The notes beneath the pieces were generated by a model. The model was not told the DNA's origin and searched no databases. It saw only the letters and a program-made list of their open reading frames with translations. From the NCBI GenBank assembly GCA_900544025.1, contig UQTM01000004.1, positions 24,529-88,528 of the forward strand: 64,000 nucleotides of DNA. The letters are read 5' to 3'. Source of the stretch: an uncultured Odoribacter sp. (GTDB lineage: Bacteria; Bacteroidota; Bacteroidia; Bacteroidales; Marinifilaceae). This document shows positions 17,882-26,587 of the stretch, one piece after another. A program made the translations under genes and the position numbers. Positions within the stretch are counted from its first letter, which is position 1. Each line of letters begins with the position of its first letter.

Positions 17882-20287
17882 TTATTCATTTCGCAAAACA
17901 CGCATCGGCCGTAAACGCACCACCCGCCATATCTGCCTTATCACAGTGAGAAAAGCCACCAGTAGCAGCAACAGAAAAGCCACAGCATAAATCCAAACCG
18001 GGATGGAAATATGAAACGCATAGCCATCCAACCAATTTTCCATAAAAAATACGGCAACCGGAATTCCTATCCCGGCAGCCAGCAGGGAAAGCCACAACAA
18101 TTCTTTGGTCAATAAGATAAAAAGATGTTTCTTCGCGGCTCCCAACACTTTACGGATAGCCACCTCTTTCATCCGGGCAAGAGTGGAAAACAAAGTCACT
18201 ACCCATAAACCCAGGCAAGCGACGAATATCGCCAGCAAGGCAGCACTGGCAAAAATCCAGCCGAAATTACGGTCTGCCCGGTAAAGATTATATTGCAACT
18301 CATCCTGGAAAAAATAAGAAAACAACGAACCCGGAAAGAAATCCAGATACATCTGTCGCACCTCTTCCAAATACCGGGGTGTGACCTTCCCTTCTACGGC
18401 AATAGAGATATAAGGCGTCGCGATGATCGGCACCCTCTCTTTCATAAAAAAGAGTATCGACTTATACGGAATAGCCAGCGATTGCTGATGATAATTCTTT
18501 ACCACTCCGATAATTTGAAGCGGTTCGTCCAAAACCTCCATTTTAAGTTGCTTTCCCAAAGCATCCTCGTTCGAAGCATATCCCAATAGACGAACCGCTT
18601 CTTCATTCAACACCACACGATTCAGCTCATCGCCGAATTCTTCCGAAAAACCACGCCCGGCCACTATCTTAAATTCATAAGTATTCAAATAATCATGATC
18701 CACGGCAAACATTTGTACCAGTTTCACCTGCGAAGGATCACTTCCATAAGGCCGGTTCGTAAAATAATTAGCGACTTCCACGCCCGGAACAGCTCCCGAC
18801 ACCGAAACCTGGCGGATATAGGTTTTCTGCTTCAATTGTTTTTTAAAAGCTTCTATTTTAACCGGTAAATTTTCGGTATATAAAGGATATTTCACCACCA
18901 AAATCCGGTCGGCAGAAGCAAAAGCCGTGGTCTCCTGCATATACTGCACCTGACGCATAACGATAAAAGTCCCGCTGACCAATACAAAAGAAGCGGCAAA
19001 CTGCACGACAATCAATGCCTTGCGGATTACATTTCCCTTGCGGCTATGCAACAATTTGCCTCGCATGACATCGGAAGGACGTACCATATTCAGCAAAAGC
19101 GATGGATACAGCCCGGAGAATAAAGTCCCGGCAACGGTCACAACCAATATCCAGCCTACAAAATCCAAACTCCATAGCCTATCTCCTATAAAATCCTGTC
19201 CCGCCAATCTGCATACCACAGGCAACACCACTTCCAGCCATCCCCATGCAATCAAAGCCGCCGCTAAATTTATTACGCCTGCCTCGGTCAGACCTTGCAG
19301 GACAATTTGTTTTCGCGAAGCCCCGAAACTTTTACGTACGCCGAACTCCCTACCCCGTTCTAAAAAACGGGCTACGGTCAGATTTAAAGCATTTACCCAA
19401 CCGATTAGCAGCAAAGCCACCGCCAGAACAGCCAAAATATAAACAGCAGAGCGATTTCCCTTCGTTTCTTTCTCATAAGATTTTTGAGGAGTGAGATGAA
19501 TATCTTTTAAGGGGATCAACTCGACCGCCCAGGTCTTATGCTTCAAAGCATCGGTCTTATATTTATCGGAAATAGCCCGGAACCCTTTTTCCACACTCTC
19601 AGCACTACTCCCCGGACGCAAACGAACATAAGTGTACACGCCATGGATGTACCAAATATCCTGACGCTCCTTAGGAATAGTGGAATAAGAAAGTAAGAAA
19701 TCATATCGAATATGTGAATTGGCAGGCATATCTGCAATCACCCCCGTGACCTCAAAATTTTGTTCTGCCGAAGCAGTACGGAAAGTCAGAATTTTCCCTA
19801 AAGGATTACTATCCCCGAAATACCGGTAAGCAGCACTTTCTGTGATGACCACCGTATTCGGACGCACCAATTGCCCCGCACGCTCTCCCCGGATTATCGG
19901 GAAATTAAATATCTCGAAAAAAGAAGGCTCGGTATAGCAGTAACGTTCTTCCGCAAATTGCCTGTCTTGGTAGGTCACCACCTGTTCCCTGTCCTGAGCG
20001 GTCAGGCGGACATATTTCTCTATTCCCGGAATTTCACGGCTCATGGCCGGGGCATGGCCGAAAGCAGTTGTCGCCCAATTATCGGTAAGCACTTCCCCTT
20101 CATACAACCGGCTTTCCACCCGGTAAACCCTTTCACCGTCATGAAAAGAATCATAACTTAGCTCGAATCTCACATATAAGAATATGAGCAAGGCGGCTGC
20201 GGTACTGACCGACAGACCGAACACATTCAGCAAAGACAAGGATTTCCTTGTCCGCTGGCTTTTTATCATCTCGGCAAAATAATTCAT
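17882..20287 (-). CDS. MacB/FtsX-type ABC exporter permease (proximal copy)
   Basis: This 801-residue permease has the same double MacB-core/FtsX architecture as the distal copy. The first helix is near residues 18-42, a block of helices lies at about 280-450 and three helices sit at the C-terminus. Diagnostic segments are GVRKSFGASRKQIV and RKVLGAAKKHLF. It lies 7 bp after the HlyD-family adaptor gene and just before the ATPase gene. With TolC and HlyD it should move a substrate, perhaps a peptide, lipid or toxic compound, from the periplasm across the outer membrane. The substrate is not known. Confidence 0.91.
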   Translation of the reverse strand: MNYFAEMIKSQRTRKSLSLLNVFGLSVSTAAALLIFLYVRFELSYDSFHDGERVYRVESRLYEGEVLTDNWATTAFGHAPAMSREIPGIEKYVRLTAQDREQVVTYQDRQFAEERYCYTEPSFFEIFNFPIIRGERAGQLVRPNTVVITESAAYRYFGDSNPLGKILTFRTASAEQNFEVTGVIADMPANSHIRYDFLLSYSTIPKERQDIWYIHGVYTYVRLRPGSSAESVEKGFRAISDKYKTDALKHKTWAVELIPLKDIHLTPQKSYEKETKGNRSAVYILAVLAVALLLIGWVNALNLTVARFLERGREFGVRKSFGASRKQIVLQGLTEAGVINLAAALIAWGWLEVVLPVVCRLAGQDFIGDRLWSLDFVGWILVVTVAGTLFSGLYPSLLLNMVRPSDVMRGKLLHSRKGNVIRKALIVVQFAASFVLVSGTFIVMRQVQYMQETTAFASADRILVVKYPLYTENLPVKIEAFKKQLKQKTYIRQVSVSGAVPGVEVANYFTNRPYGSDPSQVKLVQMFAVDHDYLNTYEFKIVAGRGFSEEFGDELNRVVLNEEAVRLLGYASNEDALGKQLKMEVLDEPLQIIGVVKNYHQQSLAIPYKSILFFMKERVPIIATPYISIAVEGKVTPRYLEEVRQMYLDFFPGSLFSYFFQDELQYNLYRADRNFGWIFASAALLAIFVACLGLWVVTLFSTLARMKEVAIRKVLGAAKKHLFILLTKELLWLSLLAAGIGIPVAVFFMENWLDGYAFHISIPVWIYAVAFLLLLLVAFLTVIRQIWRVVRLRPMRVLRNE

Positions 20288-20294
20288 ATCCGGT

Positions 20295-21542
20295 TCATTT
20301 AATAATCAAGCGTTCGTTATCCCCGAAAGTATCATACCCTGACGTAACCACCTGTTCTCCTTCCTGCAATCCTTCCAACACCTCGTAGTATTGCGGATTT
20401 TGCCGCCCGATCCTGATCTTCCGCCGCCGCGCCGTCACGCCATCTTCGTCCAGCACATAAATCCAATCCCCACCCGTCACCTGGAAAAAACTTCCCCTCG
20501 GCACTAATAACGAAGTCACCGGATCGCCCAATTGCAGGTTAATATGATACGTCTGTCCGGCACGGATATTTTCCGGGCGGTTTCCTGTGAAAATCATATC
20601 GGTTTTAAATTGTCCCTCTTTCACTTCAGGATAAACCTTCGTCACCACCAACTGATAACTCCGGCCGTCCCGTTCGAATCCGGCAGGCAGTTCCGGCATC
20701 ACCCTCTCCACATAATGCTCGTCGATCGGCGCCTGAATTTTCAGGTCGGCAGTAATCACCTGTCCGATGCGCTCTCCCGCATTGATCGACTGCCCGATTT
20801 GAGCATCCAGATTTCCCAATTGCCCATCTACCGGAGCTTTTATTTTTAAATTTTCCAACCGCTCGCGCACTAAAGTCAGACTACGTTTCATATTGGCGAT
20901 ATTTTCATCCAGGCTTTTCACCTGCATCTCCCGGAAACGCTCATCCTGAACAATCCGTTCATCCACCACCTTCAACTGTTCCTCTGCCAGAGCATAAGCC
21001 TCCTGAGCTTGCAAATACTCCTCTTTCGCCACCAGTTCTTTTGCAAACAACCGTTTATACTGCTCTGCCCGCCGCTTTTTCAAAGTCAGATCGGTTGCCA
21101 GCCCGATACGTTCCTGTTTCAAACGTAAACGCTCCTGTTCCATATTGATACGGGTATTCCGCAATTCATTCTCCTGGTAAGCCAAATCCGCTTCGCTTTG
21201 CATAATACTGATATTCAGCAGGGGATTGCTCAAACGCAAAATAACATCCCCTTTTTTGACCATAGTACCTTCCTCCACAATCCTTTCTTCCACTCGTCCG
21301 CCTTCCACGGCATCGATATAGATAATCCGGCTGGGCATCACATGCCCGATCACCCGGATATAATCGTTGAATTCTCCTTTTTCGACGGTTTCTATCGTCA
21401 GGCGGTCACGCTCTACCCTCAGGGCAGACGAAGTATCCCGAAACACCAAATACAGCACCAACACAACCAATAAAACGCCACCTCCGGCATACCCCCAGTG
21501 CTTCCGTCTAAATCCTCGTTTTTTTTCAATAATCGTGTCCAT
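20295..21542 (-). CDS. HlyD/MacA-family periplasmic adaptor of the MacB-type exporter
   Basis: This 415-residue membrane fusion protein has a single N-terminal membrane anchor near residues 17-35 after a basic N-terminus. The biotinyl-lipoyl-like half motif (EGTMVKKGDVILRL) comes next. A long coiled-coil hairpin (about 105-215) and a second lipoyl half (IKAPVDGQLGNLDAQIGQ) follow. Beta-barrel and C-terminal domains ending in EGLQEGEQVVTSG complete it. It bridges the inner-membrane permeases to the TolC-like protein encoded 10 bp upstream. Confidence 0.92.
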   Translation of the reverse strand: MDTIIEKKRGFRRKHWGYAGGGVLLVVLVLYLVFRDTSSALRVERDRLTIETVEKGEFNDYIRVIGHVMPSRIIYIDAVEGGRVEERIVEEGTMVKKGDVILRLSNPLLNISIMQSEADLAYQENELRNTRINMEQERLRLKQERIGLATDLTLKKRRAEQYKRLFAKELVAKEEYLQAQEAYALAEEQLKVVDERIVQDERFREMQVKSLDENIANMKRSLTLVRERLENLKIKAPVDGQLGNLDAQIGQSINAGERIGQVITADLKIQAPIDEHYVERVMPELPAGFERDGRSYQLVVTKVYPEVKEGQFKTDMIFTGNRPENIRAGQTYHINLQLGDPVTSLLVPRGSFFQVTGGDWIYVLDEDGVTARRRKIRIGRQNPQYYEVLEGLQEGEQVVTSGYDTFGDNERLIIK

Positions 21543-21552
21543 ATTTCATCGT

Positions 21553-22884
21553 TCATTTTTTAACTCTCACCAAAGGCTCTCCCTGAAAGAAATCCACTGT
21601 TCTCCGCTTTATGCCATATTGCAATTGTGTCCGCATCACTTCAGCCTTCGCGGTGAAATAACGGTTGCGTGCCTCCATTAACTCAAACACCGGGATCAAT
21701 CCCTCTTTCCACTTCTCTTCGGCCTGCCGTAAAGCCATTTCTTCTCCGGCGAGCGTTTCCCCGGCGTAACGGGATTCATCCACAGCCGCCTGCAAAGAAA
21801 GGCAGGCATTCTCTATCTCCGAAAATAAGCGTTGCCGTTCCATCTCTGCCCGGTTTTGTTCCTGCTCCAATTGTAAACGTGAAATCCTTACCTCTGTCGT
21901 GTTTCGAAAACCTTTCAGAACAGGAATAGAAAGAGTGATACCGAAATATTGATTCAAATGGTTATCCAGCTGCTTTTTCCAACCCACTTTTCCCCCCGTT
22001 TCATCCCGTTCCGTATCGTAATAGCCGGAATATACCCCGATTTCTCCCCACAATGCAGGAGAAAGTTTCCCGACAGCCATAGCCCGTTTCTTTTTTGAAG
22101 CCTTCAAGCGTAATTCCATCAGGCGGAACTGCGGGAGGAAATTTACAGACTGATTATAAACTTCCTGAGCAGAAAGGGGTACCGGAACAAATTGTTTACT
22201 CTCCGGCAAAACGATCTGTACGGAATCGGACGGCGGTAGCCACAGCAATTGTTTCAACTCCAGCAGAACCATACGATAAGCATTCCGGCGGACGGTTTCC
22301 TGGTAAACATCGGCACTGACACGGGCTTTCATATCCTGCAAATCGACGGTAGCCTTCAACCCCTCTTTTACAAATTCTTCCGCCTGCCCCAGATAACGTT
22401 CGCTTAACCGGCGCTGCTCGATAGCCAAAGACAATAATTGTTCCTGAAAAAGTACCCGGTAAAAAACCTCCATCGCACTAAAAGCCACCTCATTCGCCCG
22501 ATAACTTTCCGTCCATTCTCCGATTTGCCTGTTCACACGCTGGAAAATAATCTTATTGATCCTTGTAAATCCTTCAAACAAAGGGACCGATATATCCAAA
22601 CTCAAATTACCTTCCACAAAATCCTGGGTTGCAAAAAGATTGGTACCGGGATCGACAGCTCTTCCCAATCTTTTTCCTATCCGGGTTTCAGCGGTCACCT
22701 CCGGAAGTACCTCCCCGATAGCCGCCACATATTCATTTCGTGCCACCCGGCTTTCCAAACGATCGTTTCTTAACCGGCGGTCGGCCTCCACCGCCTGCCG
22801 GATACATTCCTCCAAATCCAAATGTAACTGTGCACACAAAGACAACGGAAACATAAATAAAACAAACACCCAAAACAACTTCAT
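21553..22884 (-). CDS. TolC-like outer membrane efflux protein of the MacB-type exporter
   Basis: This 443-residue outer membrane factor has a signal peptide (MKLFWVFVLFMFPLSLCAQ) followed by the duplicated helical repeats of the TolC family. Long amphipathic helices carry ECIRQAVEADRRLRNDRL near the N-terminus and FELMEARNRYFTAKAEV near the C-terminus. It is the first gene of the exporter operon. A candidate sigma-54 promoter lies about 30-50 bp upstream, with two regulator-type palindromes beyond that, so its expression probably depends on the divergent NtrC-type regulator. Confidence 0.9.
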   Translation of the reverse strand: MKLFWVFVLFMFPLSLCAQLHLDLEECIRQAVEADRRLRNDRLESRVARNEYVAAIGEVLPEVTAETRIGKRLGRAVDPGTNLFATQDFVEGNLSLDISVPLFEGFTRINKIIFQRVNRQIGEWTESYRANEVAFSAMEVFYRVLFQEQLLSLAIEQRRLSERYLGQAEEFVKEGLKATVDLQDMKARVSADVYQETVRRNAYRMVLLELKQLLWLPPSDSVQIVLPESKQFVPVPLSAQEVYNQSVNFLPQFRLMELRLKASKKKRAMAVGKLSPALWGEIGVYSGYYDTERDETGGKVGWKKQLDNHLNQYFGITLSIPVLKGFRNTTEVRISRLQLEQEQNRAEMERQRLFSEIENACLSLQAAVDESRYAGETLAGEEMALRQAEEKWKEGLIPVFELMEARNRYFTAKAEVMRTQLQYGIKRRTVDFFQGEPLVRVKK

Positions 22885-22915
22885 TCACAGATATTTTTCA
22901 TTTTATGATTTATAT

Positions 22916-22931
22916 GCCAAATACCATACCA
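22916..22931 (-). promoter_or_regulatory. Candidate sigma-54 promoter for the exporter operon
   Basis: Read on the minus strand the sequence is TGGTATGGTATTTGGC. The -24 GG is followed by 10 bases and then GG where GC is expected at -12; a GC lies one base further on. This is a near match to TGGCACG-N4-TTGC, not a perfect one. It lies 32 bp from the tolC start. Confidence 0.3.
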
Positions 22932-22981
22932 AAACACAAAACTTTAAATATCAATAGATTAAAAATAAAATTTTCGTAAAA

Positions 22982-22998
22982 TGTCCAATAATTGTACA
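22982..22998. promoter_or_regulatory. Regulator palindrome, site 1
   Basis: TGTCCA-ATAAT-TGTACA. The arms match an inverted TGTCCA/TGGACA repeat with one mismatch. Its centre is about 73 bp upstream of the candidate -12 element of the exporter promoter, the usual distance for an NtrC-type enhancer. Confidence 0.55.
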
Positions 22999-23005
22999 AT
23001 CTTTC

Positions 23006-23022
23006 TGTCACAATTCTGGACA
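23006..23022. promoter_or_regulatory. Regulator palindrome, site 2
   Basis: TGTCAC-AATTC-TGGACA, with the same arm sequence and the same 5-bp spacer as site 1. The two centres are 24 bp apart, so a pair of dimers could bind side by side. Confidence 0.55.
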
Positions 23023-23195
23023 AAAACACTTTTCTTCTCCCCGTTTCTTCCGCATCCGCTTTTGCCGTAACGATAAAACCGTGATTCTTCCCACATCATA
23101 ACACTTGCCCGATAAATAAAATCCTTTTATATACCACTTCCTTGCCGAGCTCCACGGTATCGATGAATGTAAAATTTATTTTTAACAGATTATTC

Positions 23196-23212
23196 TGTCC
23201 ACATTTTTGACA
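23196..23212. promoter_or_regulatory. Regulator palindrome, site 3
   Basis: TGTCCA-CATTT-TTGACA, the third copy of the same motif. It ends 4 bp before the -33 element of the promoter of the NtrC-type regulator, so it may serve autoregulation. Confidence 0.5.
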
Positions 23213-23216
23213 CTCT

Positions 23217-23248
23217 TTTGTTTAAATCGATCTGCATATATACATTTA
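23217..23248 (+). promoter_or_regulatory. Vegetative promoter of the regulator/kinase pair
   Basis: TTTG (23217-23220) is followed by 20 bp and then TACATTTA (23241-23248), close to the -33/-7 consensus of the phylum. The predicted start of transcription is within about 15 bp of the ATG at 23268. Confidence 0.55.
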
Positions 23249-23267
23249 CAAATAAATTCGGCACGAT

Positions 23268-24602
23268 ATGATTTCAGATACTTTGCTTTTGGTCGATGAT
23301 AACGAAGATGTATTGAACACCTTGGAATTGTTGCTTTGTGATGAATTCAAAGAAATACTCACCACCAACCGTCCCGACAACATTCTATCCTTGTTGTCGT
23401 CCCATCGGGTGGATGCAGTCGTGCTGGATATGAACTTCTCATCAGGAATAAACACAGGCAATGAAGGGCTTTACTGGCTAAAACGTATTCATGAAATAAA
23501 ACCGGAACTCCCGGTTATCATGCTTACAGCCTATGGAAATGTAGAATTGGCCGTAACCGCCCTCAAAAACGGAGCGGCCGATTTTATCCTCAAACCCTGG
23601 GAAAATCAAAAAATGATCGAAACCCTGCGTTCGGTCTGCCAAACACAACGGAAAAAAACGGAAAAGCCTCAAAATTCCTCCGCCCATAAACCGGAAACGA
23701 TCATCGGTACCTCATCGGCTATGCAGAAATTATTCAGAATGGTACACCGGGTAGCCGCCACCGATGCCAATATTTTGCTCACCGGAGAAAACGGCACGGG
23801 GAAAGAAGTGATCGCCAAAGAGATACACCGCCTTTCCAGCCGGAATCATCATCCTATGGTCGGCGTGGATATGGGCGCAGTGAGCGAAACCCTGTTCGAA
23901 AGCGAGTTATTCGGACATGAGAAAGGGGCGTTCACCGATGCCAAAGAATGCAGGATCGGGAAATTTGAAGCGGCTTGCGGCAGTTCGCTCTTTTTAGACG
24001 AAATCGGAAACCTACCCTTGCCTTTGCAATCCAAATTATTAGCAGCTTTACAAAACCGGGAGATTGTCCGGATAGGCAGCAATAAGAAAATTCCGATCGA
24101 TATCCGGCTCATTTCCGCTACAAACAAGAATCTGCGGAATATGATCGGAGAAGGTACATTCCGGGAAGACCTGCTCTACCGCATCAATACCATTCAAATT
24201 GAAATCCCCCCACTCCGGGAAAGGGGGGGAGATATTCTGCTTCTGGCGGATTTCTTTTTCAATCGCTATACGGCCAAATACAATCGCCCGGAACTACGCC
24301 TGGACGAACGTGCCAAAGAAAAACTGCTGGCTTATCCCTGGCCGGGCAACGTGCGTGAACTCCAACATAATATCGAACGTGCCGTGATCCTCTGCGAACA
24401 GGACACGGTCAAAGCAGACGACCTCATTGTGCAAAATACCCGGACAAGTTTCTCCACGAACACAACAAATCTCGAACAAATCGAACGCCAGGTGATCGAA
24501 ACCACGATCGCCCGCAACAACGGTAACCTCAGTGTCAGCGCCGAACAGTTGGGAATTAGCCGGCAAACTCTGTACAATAAACTGAAACGCTATTTCTCAT
24601 AA
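23268..24602 (+). CDS. NtrC-family response regulator divergent from the exporter
   Basis: This 444-residue regulator has a receiver domain (phospho-acceptor D54 in VLDMNFSSG) and a sigma-54 AAA+ domain. The AAA+ domain has Walker A TGENGTGKEV, Walker B SLFLDEIG and arginine-rich sensor segments. A Fis-type helix-turn-helix (SAEQLGISRQTLYNKLK) lies at the C-terminus. The sigma-54 contact loop reads GAFTDA instead of GAFTGA. It is paired with the kinase 10 bp downstream and divergent from the MacB-type exporter, whose control region holds three matching palindromes. It is therefore the likely activator of that exporter. Confidence 0.94.
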   Translation: MISDTLLLVDDNEDVLNTLELLLCDEFKEILTTNRPDNILSLLSSHRVDAVVLDMNFSSGINTGNEGLYWLKRIHEIKPELPVIMLTAYGNVELAVTALKNGAADFILKPWENQKMIETLRSVCQTQRKKTEKPQNSSAHKPETIIGTSSAMQKLFRMVHRVAATDANILLTGENGTGKEVIAKEIHRLSSRNHHPMVGVDMGAVSETLFESELFGHEKGAFTDAKECRIGKFEAACGSSLFLDEIGNLPLPLQSKLLAALQNREIVRIGSNKKIPIDIRLISATNKNLRNMIGEGTFREDLLYRINTIQIEIPPLRERGGDILLLADFFFNRYTAKYNRPELRLDERAKEKLLAYPWPGNVRELQHNIERAVILCEQDTVKADDLIVQNTRTSFSTNTTNLEQIERQVIETTIARNNGNLSVSAEQLGISRQTLYNKLKRYFS

Positions 24603-24612
24603 TCCCGCGCTT

Positions 24613-25980
24613 ATGTTCAGCTACCGCCTATATATAAAGATCATTTTCAATATATTGCTGATCCTGTTGCTTTGCGGCGGAGGGATCACTCTGATTGTTT
24701 TCCGATGGGCGATTATTATCGGCATACTTCTTTTGATATGGGCAGTCCTGCAAACCCGGCATCTGGTGAACTTATTAAACGATACGAACAAACGGATAGC
24801 TTTCTTCTTCGATACGATAAAAGACAATGGCATCCAAAGCTATTATCCAGAACAAAACGTAAGACAGGAAGAGCGGCTCATGAACCGCACTTTTAACCGG
24901 ATAAACCAGATCATTGCAGAGAATAAGTTACAGAATAGAAAACAGGAACTATTTTATAAAGCCCTGCTGGAACACATCCCTTCGGGAATCCTCGCCTGGG
25001 ACGGGCAGGGCAGAATACTGCTTGCCAACCGTGCCGCCTTACAACTTTTAGACTATCATTTCTTAAACCATATCCGGCAAATAGAAGAGAAATACCCTGA
25101 ATTCAATCAGATCACCACGTCGCAGGATTCCCGGCATCTTTCGGATATACGGATCGATACCGGACAAGGATACCGGCAATTAGCCATTGTCCGCAGCCAC
25201 ATGGTTTTACAGGAACAACAAATCACCCTGCTCTCCTTGCAGGACATCCGCGAGCAGCTAAACGAAAAAGAATCGGAATCGTGGATACGGCTGACCCATG
25301 TTCTGACTCACGAGATTATGAACTCGATCGCACCGATCACGTCCTTATCCGAAACCCTATCCTCCTATTTCGAAACCGACGGAATAGCCAAAAACAAAGA
25401 CGAAATGTCCGACCAAACGATACAAAAAACCATAAAAGGACTGTCGATTGTGAAAAGAAGGGGTAAAAGCCTTTTGCATTTTGCCGAATCCTATCGCAAA
25501 CTGACCTTCATCCCAACCCCGGTAATCCGCCCGTTCCCATTCGCAGAATTCGCAGACAACCTGCATCATTTATTCCAACCGGAACTGGCTACAGAAAATG
25601 TCCGGCTGGAAATAAATATCGTTCCGCACAACCTGACGGTGTATGCAGACGAGGAACTGCTGTCACAGGTAATCATCAACCTAATCAAAAATGCTTTACA
25701 AGCTTTAGAAGGCCGGACAGAAGGAATCATCCGTCTCGATGCCCGCAACGAATCCGGACAGACCTTCATCGAAGTCACAGACAACGGTCAAGGCATTCCT
25801 CCCGAAGTATTAAAAGATATTTTCGTACCTTTTTTCACAACCAAAGAAACAGGATCCGGCATCGGCCTGAGCCTCTCCCGCCAAATCATCCATCTGCACG
25901 GAGGCGAACTATCCGCCACCTCTATCCCCGCCCAAGAAACCCGTTTTTCTATCAGTCTGCCGATTTGCGGGAAACGATAA
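24613..25980 (+). CDS. NtrB/AtoS-like sensor histidine kinase
   Basis: This 455-residue kinase has two closely spaced N-terminal membrane helices near residues 8-27 and 29-46 and almost no periplasmic loop. It therefore probably senses a membrane or cytosolic cue. A PAS-like segment (ILAWDGQGRILLANRAAL) lies at about 125-210. The HisKA box LTHEIMNSIAP has acceptor H233. The ATPase domain has the N box (SQVIINLIKNALQALEG), DNGQGI and GSGIGLSLSRQI. It is co-transcribed with the NtrC-type regulator and should phosphorylate it. Confidence 0.93.
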   Translation: MFSYRLYIKIIFNILLILLLCGGGITLIVFRWAIIIGILLLIWAVLQTRHLVNLLNDTNKRIAFFFDTIKDNGIQSYYPEQNVRQEERLMNRTFNRINQIIAENKLQNRKQELFYKALLEHIPSGILAWDGQGRILLANRAALQLLDYHFLNHIRQIEEKYPEFNQITTSQDSRHLSDIRIDTGQGYRQLAIVRSHMVLQEQQITLLSLQDIREQLNEKESESWIRLTHVLTHEIMNSIAPITSLSETLSSYFETDGIAKNKDEMSDQTIQKTIKGLSIVKRRGKSLLHFAESYRKLTFIPTPVIRPFPFAEFADNLHHLFQPELATENVRLEINIVPHNLTVYADEELLSQVIINLIKNALQALEGRTEGIIRLDARNESGQTFIEVTDNGQGIPPEVLKDIFVPFFTTKETGSGIGLSLSRQIIHLHGGELSATSIPAQETRFSISLPICGKR

Positions 25981-25992
25981 CCCTTTTAAAAG

Positions 25993-26037
25993 AAAAACAC
26001 CGTCCACCCCAAAAGGAGCACACGGAGCAGACGGCGT
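25993..26037 (+). terminator. Probable terminator after the kinase
   Basis: AACACCGTC near 25996 pairs with GACGGCGTT near 26027, with one mismatch, around a loop of about 20 bases and followed by a T5 run. It lies between the convergent kinase and the small secreted protein gene. Confidence 0.45.
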
Positions 26038-26061
26038 TTTTCACTTCCAACCCAGTATGGC

Positions 26062-26436
26062 TTATCCCCACATCACCTTTTTCCAGGCAGATTGACAATC
26101 GCTTTTGACACATTGCCCGGTTTTATGGTAAATAAGGGTTAATTTTGAATGTCCATTTTCGATAATCAATTTATAGGTATCATCAGAGCCCCGGTATGAT
26201 TCACCGATCTTATAAGCCGCATACTTTATAGCCACTTCCGATTTCACAATCTGGGGTACTTCCGAAAGTCCTACCCGGACAAATCTCGTTTGATTTTGTG
26301 CCAACACTTTTACATTTTCAGTACTCAAGGTATCATTCCCGGCAGCAGACGGAGCAGTTACCGAAGCAGAGGCAACCGGAATCATAAATAAAGTCGCTGC
26401 AATTAAGATCATTGTATTTTTTATCAAACTTTTCAT
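26062..26436 (-). CDS. Small secreted PepSY-like protein
   Basis: This 124-residue protein starts at the ATG at 26436, where a signal peptide begins (MKSLIKNTMILIAATLFMIPVASAS). A longer frame upstream has no signal-like start and is rejected. The mature part (about residues 58-122) has the pattern SEVPQIVKSEVAIKYAAYKI, then ESYRG, then a strand-rich end with IIENGHSKLTLIYHKTGQ. This resembles PepSY-like (DUF2874-type) domains that are often exported next to two-component systems. Two cysteines near the C-terminus (CVKSDC) could form a disulphide. It converges on the NtrB-like kinase. A sensor-accessory role is possible but is only suggested by position. Confidence 0.75.
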   Translation of the reverse strand: MKSLIKNTMILIAATLFMIPVASASVTAPSAAGNDTLSTENVKVLAQNQTRFVRVGLSEVPQIVKSEVAIKYAAYKIGESYRGSDDTYKLIIENGHSKLTLIYHKTGQCVKSDCQSAWKKVMWG

Positions 26437-26566
26437 GGCTTTGTATTTTTTATCTTTAAAAATCCGGCATAAACAGCCGCGTTCTATAAAGCTTATTGAA
26501 AAATTTATGCCACAAACCGGAAAATTACACAATCAATTAATATACAATGACATACAAACAAATCGA

Positions 26567-26585
26567 TTTCCATACGTTATGGAAA
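26567..26585. promoter_or_regulatory. Perfect 19-bp palindrome
   Basis: TTTCCATA-CGT-TATGGAAA has 8-bp perfect arms around a 3-bp centre, the geometry of a dimeric repressor or activator site. It is 131 bp upstream of the PepSY-like gene. Confidence 0.45.
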
Positions 26586-26587
26586 CG

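Larger units (their letters stand above)
22885..23267. other. Divergent control region of the MacB-type exporter and its regulator
   Basis: This gap of 383 bp separates the exporter operon (minus) from the regulator/kinase pair (plus). It is AT-rich, has no gene, and contains three related 17-bp palindromes, a candidate sigma-54 promoter facing tolC and a vegetative promoter facing the regulator. These are listed separately. Confidence 0.7.

Noticed and set aside
26437..26532. Upstream extension of the PepSY-like gene
   Set aside because: The extension puts 32 unrelated residues before a clear signal peptide; the ATG at 26436 is the better start.
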